Below are positions 53,628 to 62,641 of a DNA stretch of 64,000 nucleotides, piece by piece. The notes under the pieces were generated by a model. The model was given only the letters and a program-made list of their open reading frames with translations. It searched no databases and was not told where the DNA came from. Source of the DNA: Rhodopseudomonas_A palustris_F (GTDB lineage: Bacteria; Pseudomonadota; Alphaproteobacteria; Rhizobiales; Xanthobacteraceae); the NCBI RefSeq assembly GCF_000013745.1, contig NC_007925.1, positions 4,588,001 to 4,652,000 on the forward strand. The letters are read 5' to 3'. Numbering within the stretch: the stretch's first letter is position 1; every line of letters begins with the position of its first letter. The translations under genes were made by a program, and so were the position numbers.

Positions 53628-54521
53628 ATGAATTCCCAGCTCCTAATCCAGCTTCTGGTCAACGGCCTGGTGGTCGGTACGCTGTACGGCGTGGTGGCGA
53701 TGAGTTTCGTGCTGATCTACAAAGCCACGCAGGTCGTCAACTTCGCGCAGGGCGAATTGCTGCTGATCGGCGCCTGGGTGTGCTGGACGCTGCTGACCAA
53801 ATACCAGGTGCCGTTCTATCTCGGCATGCCGATCACGCTGGCCTTCATGTTCTGCTTCGGCATCGCGGTGCAGATCGTGGTGCTGCGGCCGATGATCGGC
53901 GAGCCGATCATCTCGGTGATCATGGTGACGATCGCGCTGTCGACCGTGTTCCAGGCCGCGCTGAAATGGATTTTTGGCGTCAGCCCGCAGCCGTTTCCGC
54001 GGGTGTTCGAGAGCCAGTCGGTGTCGTTCGCCGGACTGCAGATCCAGACCGTCTATGTCATGAGCCTGGTGGTCTCGGTGGCGATGATGATCGGCATGGC
54101 GTGGTTCTTCAAGGTCTCCAAATATGGTCTAGCGATGCGCGCCACCGCGTTCAACCAGCAGGTCGCGCAGTCGCTCGGCATCTCGGTGAAAAGCGTGTTC
54201 GCGATGGCCTGGGCGATCTCGGCCACCGTCTCGGCGGTCGCCGGCGTCGTGGTGGCGGTGGTCAACGGCGTGTCGTCGGGGCTCTCCACCTACGGCATCA
54301 AGGTGTTTCCCGCGGCGATTCTCGGCGGGCTGGATTCGATCGGCGGCGCCGTGGTCGGCGGCCTGATCATCGGGCTCCTCGAGAACGTCGCCCAATATGT
54401 CGACAGCGAATATCTGCACTGGGGCAATCTCTACGAGGTGGCGCCGTTCTACGTGCTGATCATCATCCTGATGATCAAGCCCTATGGGCTGTTCGGCACC
54501 AAAGACATCGAACGGATCTGA
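53628..54521 (+). CDS. livH: Branched-chain-type ABC transporter permease, LivH type (operon 2)
   Basis: A 297-residue permease with about eight helices. LLVNGLVVGTLYGVVAMSFV, YKATQVVNFAQGELLLIGAW and AILGGLDSIGGAVVGGLIIG are LivH motifs (GGLDSIGG is the ATPase-contacting loop). It begins after a 196-base gap from the ligase gene. That gap contains a palindromic repeat around gtggatgcccgggacaag and no gene. Confidence 0.9.
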   Translation: MNSQLLIQLLVNGLVVGTLYGVVAMSFVLIYKATQVVNFAQGELLLIGAWVCWTLLTKYQVPFYLGMPITLAFMFCFGIAVQIVVLRPMIGEPIISVIMVTIALSTVFQAALKWIFGVSPQPFPRVFESQSVSFAGLQIQTVYVMSLVVSVAMMIGMAWFFKVSKYGLAMRATAFNQQVAQSLGISVKSVFAMAWAISATVSAVAGVVVAVVNGVSSGLSTYGIKVFPAAILGGLDSIGGAVVGGLIIGLLENVAQYVDSEYLHWGNLYEVAPFYVLIIILMIKPYGLFGTKDIERI

Positions 54522-54526
54522 TCCCC

Positions 54527-55600
54527 ATGGCGACACCTTCGATCATTCCGGCCGGCGATTTCCGCAGCTCCTACGCCGCCGACACCACGATCTTCCCGAC
54601 CCCGATGAGCCGCAATGCCGCGCTCGCCGGCATCGTGGTGGTCTGCTTCGCGCCGCTGCTGCTCAGCGAATACTGGCTGAGCATCCTGATCCAGATCGGC
54701 ATCTACGGCATCGCCGCACTCGGGCTGAACATCCTGGTCGGTTTCACCGGGCAGATCTCGATCGGCCACGCCGCATTCTTCCTGCTCGGGGCCTTCACCT
54801 CGGCCTATATCTCCAACACCCTGCCGATCCCGGTGTTCTTCGCGATTCCGCTGTCGGGCGTGATCACCGCCTTGGTCGGCCTGATCTTCGGCCTGCCGGC
54901 GGCCCGGCTAAAGGGGCTGTATCTGGTGATCGCCACGTTGGCGGCGCAATATATCCTGCTCGACTTTTTCTCCCGCGCCGAATGGTTTTCCGGCGGCTCG
55001 GTGCCGGCGATGGCGCAGCCGTTCTCGCTGTTCGGCTATGTGCTGCGCGGCGACCGGCAATATTTCTATGTGGTGCTGGCCTATGTGCTGGCGAGCTATC
55101 TGTTGGTCACCAACCTGATGCGCAGCCGCGACGGCCGCGCGCTTGTGGCGGTGCGCGACCATTATCTCTCGGCCGAGATCATGGGCATCAACCTCACCAA
55201 ATATCGCACGCTGTCGTTCGGGCTGGCGGCATTCTTCGCCGGGATCGCCGGCGCGCTCTATGCGCATTATCAGCTGGTGGTCTCCAACGAAGGCTTCGGC
55301 ATCGAACGCTCGATCATCTTCCTCGCCATGGTGATCATCGGCGGCACCGGCTCGATCATGGGCACCCTGATGGGCACCGCCTTCGTGGTGCTGCTGCCGG
55401 AATCGATGGAATGGCTCTCCGCCTCGCTGAAAGGCGGCGCGATCGATCGCGCGCTGTCGCTGAACAACAACCTGACCTTTCTGCGCGAGATCGCGATCGG
55501 GGTGATCATCATCCTGTTCCTGATCTTCGAACCCGATGGCCTGGCGCATCGCTGGCGGCAGATCAAGACTTACTGGAAACTCTACCCATTCTCGCATTGA
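54527..55600 (+). CDS. livM: Branched-chain-type ABC transporter permease, LivM type (operon 2)
   Basis: A 357-residue permease. LGLNILVGFTGQISIGHAAF, ILLDFFSRAEWFSGGSVPAM, MGINLTKYRTLSFGLAAFFA and GGTGSIMGTLMGTAFVVLLP match LivM. The start follows the livH stop by five bases. The soluble N-terminus (PSIIPAGDFRSSYAADTTIF) is unusually long for the family. Confidence 0.9.
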   Translation: MATPSIIPAGDFRSSYAADTTIFPTPMSRNAALAGIVVVCFAPLLLSEYWLSILIQIGIYGIAALGLNILVGFTGQISIGHAAFFLLGAFTSAYISNTLPIPVFFAIPLSGVITALVGLIFGLPAARLKGLYLVIATLAAQYILLDFFSRAEWFSGGSVPAMAQPFSLFGYVLRGDRQYFYVVLAYVLASYLLVTNLMRSRDGRALVAVRDHYLSAEIMGINLTKYRTLSFGLAAFFAGIAGALYAHYQLVVSNEGFGIERSIIFLAMVIIGGTGSIMGTLMGTAFVVLLPESMEWLSASLKGGAIDRALSLNNNLTFLREIAIGVIIILFLIFEPDGLAHRWRQIKTYWKLYPFSH

Positions 55601-55656
55601 AGCTCGAGCGGGACGACCGAATGAAACGTCAACGAAAGATCACCGGAGGACACCAC

Positions 55657-56937
55657 ATGACGATGAAATCCTTGTTGAGCACCGCGTCGCTGGCGCTCGT
55701 GATCGCGGGCTTCGGGGCCGGCGCGCAGGCGCAGATCGCGATCGGCCACCTCGCCGATTATTCCGGCGGCACGTCGGACGTCGGCACGCCCTACGGCCAG
55801 GGCGTCGCCGACACTTTTGCCTGGGTCAACAAGCACGGTGGCGTCGGCGGCAAGCAGCTCAATGTCGACACCAACGATTACGGCTATCAGGTGCCGCGAG
55901 CGATCGCGCTGTACAAGAAATGGTCCGGCAGCGACAAGGTCGCGGCGATCATGGGGTGGGGCACCGCCGACACCGAGGCGCTGACCGGCTTCCTCGCCAA
56001 CGACAAGATCCCCGATTTGTCCGGCTCTTACGCCGCGGCGCTGACCGATCCGCTCGGCGCCAGCGGCAAGGCCAAGCCGGCGCCGTATAATTTCTTCTAC
56101 GGTCCCTCCTATTCCGATGCGCTGCGCGCCGAATTGACCTGGGCCGCGGAAGACTGGAAAGCCAAGGGCAAATCCGGCAAGCCGAAATTCGTCCACATGG
56201 GCGCCAACCATCCCTACCCCAACGCGCCGAAGGCCGCCGGCGAAGCGATGGCGACCGAACTCGGCTTCGACGTGCTGCCGCCGCTGGTGTTCGCGCTCGC
56301 CCCGGGCGATTACAGCGCGCAATGCCTCAGCTTGAAGAGCGCCGGCGCCAACTACGCCTATCTCGGCAACACCGCGGCCTCGAATATTTCGGTGATGAAG
56401 GCCTGCAAGACCGCCGGCGTCGACGTGCAGTTCATGAGCAACGTCTGGGGCATGGACGAGAACGCCGCCAAGACCGCCGGCGACGCCGCCGACGGCGTGA
56501 TCTTCCCGCTGCGCACCGCGGTCGGCTGGGGCGGCGACGCGCCGGGCATGAAGACCGTGCAGGAGATCTCCAAGATCTCCGATCCCACCGGCAACGTCTA
56601 TCGCCCGGTGCATTACATCGCCGGGGTCTGCAGCGCGCTTTACATGAAGGAAGCGCTGGATTGGGCCGCGGCGAACGGCGGCGCCACCGGCGAGAACGTC
56701 GCCAAGGGCTTCTACCAAAAGAAGGACTGGGTGCCGGCCGGGATGGAAGGCGTCTGCAATCCCTCGACCTGGACCGACAAGGACCACCGCGGCACGCTGA
56801 CCGTCAACCTGTATCGCTCGCGGGTCTCCGGCCCGACCGACGGCGACCTCAACGACCTGATCAAGAAGGGCACCGTGAAGCTCGAGAAGGTCAAGACCAT
56901 CGAGCTGCCGCGTAAGGCGGAATGGGCGGGGTGGTAG
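55657..56937 (+). CDS. livK: ABC transporter substrate-binding protein, LivK type (operon 2)
   Basis: A 426-residue periplasmic binding protein. The signal peptide ends in AGFGAGAQA before QIAIGHLADYSGGTSDVG. It has the type I binding fold, with VNKHGGVGGKQLNVDTNDYG, IMGWGTADTEALTGFLANDK and FLPLRTAVGW-like strands. The ATG at 55657 has GGAGG nine bases upstream; a more upstream ATG at 55621 lacks a clear site. It is divergent in sequence from the operon 1 binding protein, so a different ligand is likely. A hairpin identical to the one after the first livK follows it. Confidence 0.9.
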   Translation: MTMKSLLSTASLALVIAGFGAGAQAQIAIGHLADYSGGTSDVGTPYGQGVADTFAWVNKHGGVGGKQLNVDTNDYGYQVPRAIALYKKWSGSDKVAAIMGWGTADTEALTGFLANDKIPDLSGSYAAALTDPLGASGKAKPAPYNFFYGPSYSDALRAELTWAAEDWKAKGKSGKPKFVHMGANHPYPNAPKAAGEAMATELGFDVLPPLVFALAPGDYSAQCLSLKSAGANYAYLGNTAASNISVMKACKTAGVDVQFMSNVWGMDENAAKTAGDAADGVIFPLRTAVGWGGDAPGMKTVQEISKISDPTGNVYRPVHYIAGVCSALYMKEALDWAAANGGATGENVAKGFYQKKDWVPAGMEGVCNPSTWTDKDHRGTLTVNLYRSRVSGPTDGDLNDLIKKGTVKLEKVKTIELPRKAEWAGW

Positions 56938-56943
56938 CGCTTC

Positions 56944-56967
56944 CCTCTCCCCGCTTGCGGGGAGAGG
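56944..56967. repeat. Hairpin after livK (operon 2)
   Basis: cctctccccgc and gcggggagagg (11-bp stem, two-base loop), base for base the same as 44461-44484. It lies seven bases past the binding-protein stop, before the ATP-binding gene. Confidence 0.85.
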
Positions 56968-57028
56968 TGCAGGAACCGCAACGCATCCGTCGCGATGAAG
57001 CGATGCGAGATGAGCCGGAGCCACGCCC

Positions 57029-57868
57029 GTGCAAACGAACACCGATATCAGCAGCCGCCCTATCCCAGCGTCCGCTGCCGCCCCGCTGCTCAGCGTCAAA
57101 AACATCGAAGTGGTCTATGACGACGTGATCCTGGTGCTGCGTGGGCTGAGCCTCGAAGTGCCGCAGGGCGCCATCGTGGCGCTGCTCGGCGCCAACGGCG
57201 CCGGCAAATCCACCACGCTGAAGGCGATCTCCGGGCTGTTGAAGACCGAGGACGGCGAGGTCACCCGCGGCGAGATCCTGTTCGACGGCGAGCGGATCGA
57301 CGGCATCGATCCCGACAAGATCGTGCGCCGCGGCATTTTCCAGGTGATGGAGGGCCGCCGCATCATTTCCGACATGACCTCGCTGGAGAATTTGCGGCTC
57401 GGCGCCTTCACCCGCAACGACAACAAGATCGGCGCCGATATCGAGATGGTCTACAACTACTTTCCGCGGCTGAAGGAACGCACTGGCCTCGCCGGCTACC
57501 TCTCCGGCGGCGAACAGCAGATGCTGGCGATCGGCCGCGCGCTGATGGCGCGCCCGAAAATGATCCTGATGGACGAACCGTCGATGGGGCTGTCGCCGTT
57601 GCTGGTCAAAGAGGTGTTTTCGATCATCAAACAGATCAACCGCGACCTCGGCGTCACCATCCTGCTGGTCGAACAGAACGCCCGCGCAGCACTCTCGGTC
57701 GCCAGCCACGGCTACATCATGGAACAGGGCAAGGTGGTACTCGACGGCACCGCCGAAGAGCTCCGCGACAACGAGGACGTCAAGGAATTCTACCTCGGCG
57801 GCGCGGGGGATCAGCGCAAGAGCTTCAAGAATCTGAAGAGCTTCAAACGCCGCAAGCGTTGGCTATAG
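57029..57868 (+). CDS. livF: ABC transporter ATP-binding protein, LivF type (operon 2)
   Basis: A 279-residue ATPase starting at GTG 57029. Walker A GANGAGKSTTLKAISG has the normal lysine, unlike the operon 1 LivF. Then come IFQVMEGRRIISDMTSLENL, signature LSGGEQQMLAIGRALMA, Walker B MILMDEPSMGL and LLVEQNARAAL. The tail (KSFKNLKSFKRRKRWL) is strongly basic and extra to the family. It completes operon 2. Confidence 0.92.
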   Translation: MQTNTDISSRPIPASAAAPLLSVKNIEVVYDDVILVLRGLSLEVPQGAIVALLGANGAGKSTTLKAISGLLKTEDGEVTRGEILFDGERIDGIDPDKIVRRGIFQVMEGRRIISDMTSLENLRLGAFTRNDNKIGADIEMVYNYFPRLKERTGLAGYLSGGEQQMLAIGRALMARPKMILMDEPSMGLSPLLVKEVFSIIKQINRDLGVTILLVEQNARAALSVASHGYIMEQGKVVLDGTAEELRDNEDVKEFYLGGAGDQRKSFKNLKSFKRRKRWL

Positions 57869-57971
57869 TCGGACCGGTAGCCTGGTAGTAGACCCAGGAT
57901 GACGCCGTGTTAAGGGCGCGTTAACCAAAACTTCGCAGGCTGAAACCGGGTTCGATTCCCAGGAGACCGCC

Positions 57972-58106
57972 ATGCGTCCGTCAACGCAAGTACTCAGACT
58001 GGTCGCCATCCCCGTTGCGATGGCAGCATTTCTCATCGCCGCGGGAGTTGCCGGTGGCATGACGTTGCGCACCAGCGCCGCCGTGCAGATCGCTTCGATT
58101 CGCTGA
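57972..58106 (+). CDS. Small hydrophobic peptide (44 aa)
   Basis: Reading MRPSTQVLRLVAIPVAMAAF, then LIAAGVAGGMTLRTSA and VQIASIR. A positively charged start, a hydrophobic core and an ASA-like cleavage site fit a signal peptide or a single-pass membrane peptide. AGGAG seven bases before the ATG is a strong ribosome site, making it more likely than chance. No family is known to me. Confidence 0.5.
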   Translation: MRPSTQVLRLVAIPVAMAAFLIAAGVAGGMTLRTSAAVQIASIR

Positions 58107-58161
58107 ATCGACCAAGGCATGCGACGTCGCGTCATCCCGGCTCGATGACCGCATCGCGAGG

Positions 58162-58881
58162 TCAGGCCGGCTTGCGTGCTGTGGCGACGTATTGTGCGCC
58201 GAGCGGCAGCCAGCGAATCGCTCTTTCAAGACGCTTGACGATTGCGACGTCGAACGGTGTGAAAAAGATGTACTCGATCTGCGCCGGTTCGAAATCGGCA
58301 TCGCGCATCAATTTCGCCATCGAACCAGCCCTGAGCAGCACGGCATCGTGGTCGAATTTGCAGCGATGCACCGCAAGCCGGGTCAGCGGATTGAGCGGAT
58401 TGTGTTCACACACCACCATCACGCCGCCAGGACGCAACACCCGCCGCACCTCGCGCACGAACCCGCCCCACTCCGCCGGCGGGACATGGTGGATCACGCA
58501 GATGGCGACCGCGATGTCGAAGCTGGCATCCTCGAACGGCAAGGCGCGGCCATCATAGGTCAGATAGGCGTTGGCTTGATGCTGGGCCTGCGCGGCCGCG
58601 ATCGCGCCAGCATTGACGTCGACGCCGGTCAGTTGGATCTCGGCAGCCGGCAGAAACGCGTGGATCAATCCCGGTCCGCAGCCGATGTCGAGCAGCCTTG
58701 CGGGTGACGCGCCCTGCAGCGCGCGGACCTTCTCGATGATCTTCTCGGCCTTGCCGCGCGTGAAGAACGACTGCGGCAGCCCGGAAAAATCGATCGAGCT
58801 GTTCACGTCCGCGGCATAATCGGGATAGTCCTCCGCGGCCCAACGCGTGGCCGGGGCCTCGTCCGGTGGCGGCAATGCCAT
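58162..58881 (-). CDS. Class I SAM-dependent methyltransferase
   Basis: A 239-residue protein. The SAM loop is LLDIGCGPGLIHAFLPAAEI, followed by LTGVDVNAGAIAAA (acidic loop), YDGRALPFEDASFDIAVAIC and VIHHVPPAEWGGFVREVRRV (Methyltransf_11 motifs). The acceptor is unknown; close relatives occur in glycan and lipid gene clusters. It is the first of a minus-strand series next to glycosyltransferase genes, so it may modify a glycan or lipid. Confidence 0.85.
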   Translation of the reverse strand: MALPPPDEAPATRWAAEDYPDYAADVNSSIDFSGLPQSFFTRGKAEKIIEKVRALQGASPARLLDIGCGPGLIHAFLPAAEIQLTGVDVNAGAIAAAQAQHQANAYLTYDGRALPFEDASFDIAVAICVIHHVPPAEWGGFVREVRRVLRPGGVMVVCEHNPLNPLTRLAVHRCKFDHDAVLLRAGSMAKLMRDADFEPAQIEYIFFTPFDVAIVKRLERAIRWLPLGAQYVATARKPA

Positions 58882-58922
58882 GAGTGAGCTCTCCCAAGCG
58901 ATGGTTCAAACCCGCGGCCGTA

Positions 58923-60272
58923 TCAAGGGCTCGGCTTGCCGCGCAGCCAGCCGATGTAAAACTCGCCGAATTTCCGATCGATCTGCACCTCGGGCCGCAC
59001 CACGCGGCTGACCACGAGCACCGGCCGGGATGTCGCCAGGATCTGCGGCGGCAGACCGGCGCTGTCCGGCAACCAGACAAACTGATCCGGCGTCGGCGCT
59101 CCCATCAGCACCGGATTCTGACCCATGACAATGGTCTGCGGCGTCGCCATCGACCGCAGCACGCTCGCCAAGCCGGCATGGCTGTAACCGCCGAGATGCA
59201 CCGCGAGCGCCAGATAGTTCAGCAGGTGAAACGCCAGCAGCGGTGCCAGCGCCAGCGGAAACACCCGCAATGCCGCGAAATACAGCGGCACGAAAATCCA
59301 GATCACATAGAGATAACTACCGCGGCCGAGCAGTTCCAGCAGGCACACCGCGATCAGCGCTTGCAGCAGATACTCCGAGGCATGCGACCAGATCCCTCGC
59401 CAGCCGCAGCTGCGCAGCATCAGCCAGGCGCCGAGGCCGAGGCCGGCCAGTTCGGGCAGATGCCGCTTGTATTGGGCAAACCAGAAATAAGCCGCGAGCG
59501 GCGAGCGGATGCCATTGCTGCCCTGCCGTTCGCCGAGCGCGTGCAACCATCGCAACGACAGGATGTCCGGATGCAGTGCCCAAACCACCAGCAGTCCGCC
59601 GACGCCGCCCGCCGCCAACGCCGCGAAGCGTTCGAGGCTTGGCCGATCCCGCAGCGCCCGCAAGGCGATGAACGTGGCGCCGACGACGCCGGTGGCATGC
59701 GCTTCCACCGCCAATACTGCCAGCACGCCGGCCAGCCACACCAAGCGCCGCCGTCGCACCAGCAGCAGCGCGATCAACGTCATGGCGAGCGAGATGCTCT
59801 CCGCGCGCAACGAAACGATGTCGCGCAGCACCGGTTCCATCAAGCACAGCACCGCGCTTGCCGTCAGCGCGGCCACCGGGGGCCAAGCGAAATCGCTGCG
59901 CAGGAAACAGTACAATGCGCCGAACACGATCGAGAGCCACAAGAGATTGGCCAGCAGGATCGTCGTGGAGCTGTGCCCCGTCACCAGATAGATCGCCGCG
60001 ACCAGCGCGGTCGGGATCATCTGGAATACATGGGTGCCGCCGACCGGATCGTCCGGATAGAAGAACCGGTCGGCACGGATGCCGTGGTCGACCAGATTGA
60101 CCGCCCAGGAATAGATCCAGAAGCTGTCCATCTCGCTCGGCGTGAACACCATGAACAATTTGGCCGCGACCGTCAGCAAGACCGCCAGTGCAGCCAGTGC
60201 CACCGGCCAGCGCGCCACGGTGCGGCTCCAGTGCGCCGGGGTGGTAACTTCAAACTCGGTCGCGAACTGCAT
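58923..60272 (-). CDS. Polytopic GT-C-type membrane glycosyltransferase-like protein
   Basis: A 449-residue protein with about ten hydrophobic helices. After the first helix, FTPSEMDSFWIYSWAVNLVD carries an acidic pair in the first extracytoplasmic loop, as in GT-C enzymes that use polyprenyl-phosphate sugars. RFFYPDDPVGGTHVFQMIPT and a C-terminal periplasmic domain fit this. Its start overlaps the stop of the GT2 gene (TGATG), so it is coupled to a polyprenyl-phosphate glycosyltransferase that could supply its sugar donor. Function is inferred from topology. Confidence 0.7.
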   Translation of the reverse strand: MQFATEFEVTTPAHWSRTVARWPVALAALAVLLTVAAKLFMVFTPSEMDSFWIYSWAVNLVDHGIRADRFFYPDDPVGGTHVFQMIPTALVAAIYLVTGHSSTTILLANLLWLSIVFGALYCFLRSDFAWPPVAALTASAVLCLMEPVLRDIVSLRAESISLAMTLIALLLVRRRRLVWLAGVLAVLAVEAHATGVVGATFIALRALRDRPSLERFAALAAGGVGGLLVVWALHPDILSLRWLHALGERQGSNGIRSPLAAYFWFAQYKRHLPELAGLGLGAWLMLRSCGWRGIWSHASEYLLQALIAVCLLELLGRGSYLYVIWIFVPLYFAALRVFPLALAPLLAFHLLNYLALAVHLGGYSHAGLASVLRSMATPQTIVMGQNPVLMGAPTPDQFVWLPDSAGLPPQILATSRPVLVVSRVVRPEVQIDRKFGEFYIGWLRGKPSP

Positions 60273-61273
60273 CAGTTCACTTTCTCGGCGCGCTCGGCGC
60301 GGGCCGCGGCCGAGCGCGGGTTCGTCCCCGCCCGGGCGCGGATGATGAATTTCGGCCGGCGCTTGGTCTCCACGAAGATCTTACCGATGTACTCGCCGAT
60401 TAGGCCCAGGAAGATGAACTGCAAGCCCTGGGAGAACAGCAGCGGCAGCATGATCGAGGCCCAGCCCGGGATGGTCGCATGGGTGAACAGCGCGGCCCAC
60501 AGCGCCCACAGACCGAGCAAGAAGGCCATTGCCGACACCGTCAGGCCAAGCAACCCGATCGCCCGAAGCGGCGCCACCGACCAGGAGGTGATCCCGTCAA
60601 TGGCCAGACCGAGCATCTTGCCGATAGGGTACTTGGTGGTTCCCGCGGCCCGCGACGTTCGGGGGTAGCTGACCTGCGCCGTGGCGAAGCCGAGCTGCGG
60701 CACCAACGCCCGTAGGAACAAGTTGGATTCCGAGTATTGCAGCAAGGCGTCGATCGCCGGGCGGCTCATCAACCGGAAATCGGCGTGCTGCGGCACGATG
60801 TTGACGCCCAGCAGGCGCAACAAGCGGTAGAACAGCGTGGCCGAACTGCGCTTGAACCAGCCGTCGCTTTCGCGATTCGAGCGCAGTCCGAATACCACGT
60901 CTGCGCCGGCGTCGTATTCCTTGATCATCCTGACGATCGCCTGGGGGTCGTCCTGCAGATCGGCATCGATCGACACGACAAGATCGGCATCCGCGGTCGA
61001 CAGCCCCGCCCACAGCGCCGCCTGGTGTCCGCGATTGGCGGACAACCGAACGCCGTCGAAACGCTGCGGATCGGCGGCGTGCAAGTCTTCGATCAGACGC
61101 CATGTCTGGTCCGAGGATCCATCATCGACAAACAGCACCGCGCTCGACGGCGCGATCAGGCCCGCGCTGATGCAGGACTCGATCACGGAGGCCAGCGTGG
61201 CGGCGGTGGATTGCAGCACCTGCTCCTCGTTGTAACAAGGCACGATGATCTGCAGGCGGTCGCCACTTGCCAT
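60272..61273 (-). CDS. Family 2 glycosyltransferase with two C-terminal membrane helices (DPM1/GtrB-like)
   Basis: A 333-residue enzyme. IIVPCYNEEQVL begins the GT-A fold, followed by VLFVDDGSSDQTW, ANRGHQAALWAGL, SIDADLQDDP (metal-binding DxD) and RTSRAAGTTKYPIGKMLGLA. Two helices near the C-terminus (LLGLTVSAMAFLLGLWALWA, LPLLFSQGLQFIFLGLIG) are typical of GtrB/ArnC, which make undecaprenyl-phosphate sugars. The start at 61273 (MASGDRL) is used because GGAGGAGG lies before it; a nearby ATG at 61285 overlaps that ribosome site. Confidence 0.88.
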   Translation of the reverse strand: MASGDRLQIIVPCYNEEQVLQSTAATLASVIESCISAGLIAPSSAVLFVDDGSSDQTWRLIEDLHAADPQRFDGVRLSANRGHQAALWAGLSTADADLVVSIDADLQDDPQAIVRMIKEYDAGADVVFGLRSNRESDGWFKRSSATLFYRLLRLLGVNIVPQHADFRLMSRPAIDALLQYSESNLFLRALVPQLGFATAQVSYPRTSRAAGTTKYPIGKMLGLAIDGITSWSVAPLRAIGLLGLTVSAMAFLLGLWALWAALFTHATIPGWASIMLPLLFSQGLQFIFLGLIGEYIGKIFVETKRRPKFIIRARAGTNPRSAAARAERAEKVN

Positions 61274-61462
61274 GTCCTCCTCCATCAGCCTTCATCGCAC
61301 GCCGCGTCATCGTCCCCGGATCGCGACGGCAACCTACCGAGCACAGCCGACGTCCCGGTACTAAAATGAGGCCCCCGCACCAGGCCAGCTCCGCAATCCG
61401 GGTTTCGGTCTAGAACTCCTCAACCAACCATGCGTCGAGACCACGGACCTTGTTATCTTACA

Positions 61463-62136
61463 CTAAAGGCGTTGATAATCGTCTTCGATGCGGATGATGT
61501 CGTCCTCGCCGAGACAGCTTCCGGTCTGCACCTCGATCAGCTCCAACAGGATCTTGCCCGGATTTTCCAGCCGGTGGGTCGTCCCGATCGGGATGTAGAC
61601 CGATTCATTTTCGTGAACCATCTTCACGGCATCGCCCACCGTCACCTGTGCGGTGCCGCGAATCATGATCCAATGCTCGGACCGATGGTGATGCATTTGC
61701 AGCGACAACGAAAGCCGCGGTATCGGCGACGACGAGATCGGCGGCCAGCGCAAGGACGATAGCGTTACGGTCGCGGGTTTGCGCGAACGCGGCGCCGGCG
61801 GCGATCGCCGGACCGGAGTCGCGCCGCAATGGCTCCAGGATCACGTCGGCTCCCAGCCCGATGTCGGCCAGCGGCTCCAGCACCATGAACCGATAGGCGA
61901 GATTTGTGATCACGATCGGGCGTTCGAACAGCCCCAGGGTCGGACACCCGCAACACCGTGTTCTGGAAGGTCGATCGCGGCCCGAACAGCGGCAGAAACT
62001 GCTTGGGACGCACCTCGCGCGACGCGGGCCACAGTCGCGTCCCGGCACCGCCGCACATGATCAGCGGAATGATACGTCTCTCAGTCGACGGATTGCCCTC
62101 CTGACGGCGGTTATCCCATTTGGAAAGAGATCGCAA
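61463..62136 (-). pseudogene. manC: Broken manC (mannose-1-phosphate guanylyltransferase / mannose-6-phosphate isomerase)
   Basis: Three parts of one gene survive. The N-terminus RIIPLIMCGGAGTRLWPASR (with VRPKQFLPLFGP) is in one frame. Then LFERPIVITNLAYRFMVLEP ... NAIVLALAADLVVAD is in another. Finally the cupin end SLQMHHHRSEHWIMI ... IPIGTTHRLENPGK is in a third. A single extra base in the run at 61932-61935 explains the first frame change. Most of the middle (about 200 residues, the normal protein being about 470) is missing around 61700-61740. The remnant is not expected to make GDP-mannose. Confidence 0.85.
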
Positions 62137-62350
62137 GAGTGCCGCGGCGATGTACCGGACGGGCCGCCGCCCCCCGTCTGGGTCCCCAGCATCGATCCAT
62201 GGCGGGTGACGGCGGCGTCGCCGATCGACGCGGCATGCGCGATGGCTTTCGCGCCTGGCCTGCCGACGCCAGAAGTAGTTGCAGCTCTACGCGCCGATCC
62301 GAGCCGCCACGGCAGTCACCGCACGTCCACGGCGCTCGCCGCAGATCGCA

Positions 62351-62554
62351 TCAACCCGCGCTGCCGGACGACAACGGGTATCGCGCGGCAAGGCTTCGCA
62401 GCGGCATCGATTGCTCTTCCGCGCTCAGTTCGTGGATTGCGATGACGTACGCATCGATCCGCCCTTGCGTGACTTCGAAGGCTTCGGGGGCCCAAATCTG
62501 CGGCTGCGGTCCGGTGGTGCCGCGGACCCATACGAGGCAATGCCGTCGTGCCAT
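62351..62554 (-). CDS. Small hypothetical protein (67 aa)
   Basis: CLVWVRGTTGPQPQIWAPEA, FEVTQGRIDAYVIAIHELSA and RSLAARYPL read like a genuine small protein of the type often annotated as hypothetical in Bradyrhizobium, but I do not recognise a named family. Other frames of the 500-base stretch 62137-62641 show no coding character. No ribosome site is obvious. Confidence 0.4.
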   Translation of the reverse strand: MARRHCLVWVRGTTGPQPQIWAPEAFEVTQGRIDAYVIAIHELSAEEQSMPLRSLAARYPLSSGSAG

Positions 62555-62641
62555 CGCGCTCGCCTAGCTCCGCTTGATGCCGAACGTCATCGCCTCACTC
62601 CGAACATGATCGACGCGCATCGCCAGCGAGGCGATGCCCGG

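Noticed and set aside
57884..57975. A tRNA-like pattern: tagcctggtag near 57890 and gggttcgattccc near 57948, resembling D-arm and T-arm boxes
   Set aside because: The acceptor stem cannot be formed (the sequence after the T-arm has no partner upstream) and the T stem has a mismatch. It also overlaps the ribosome site of the small peptide gene, so it is at most a chance match or remnant.
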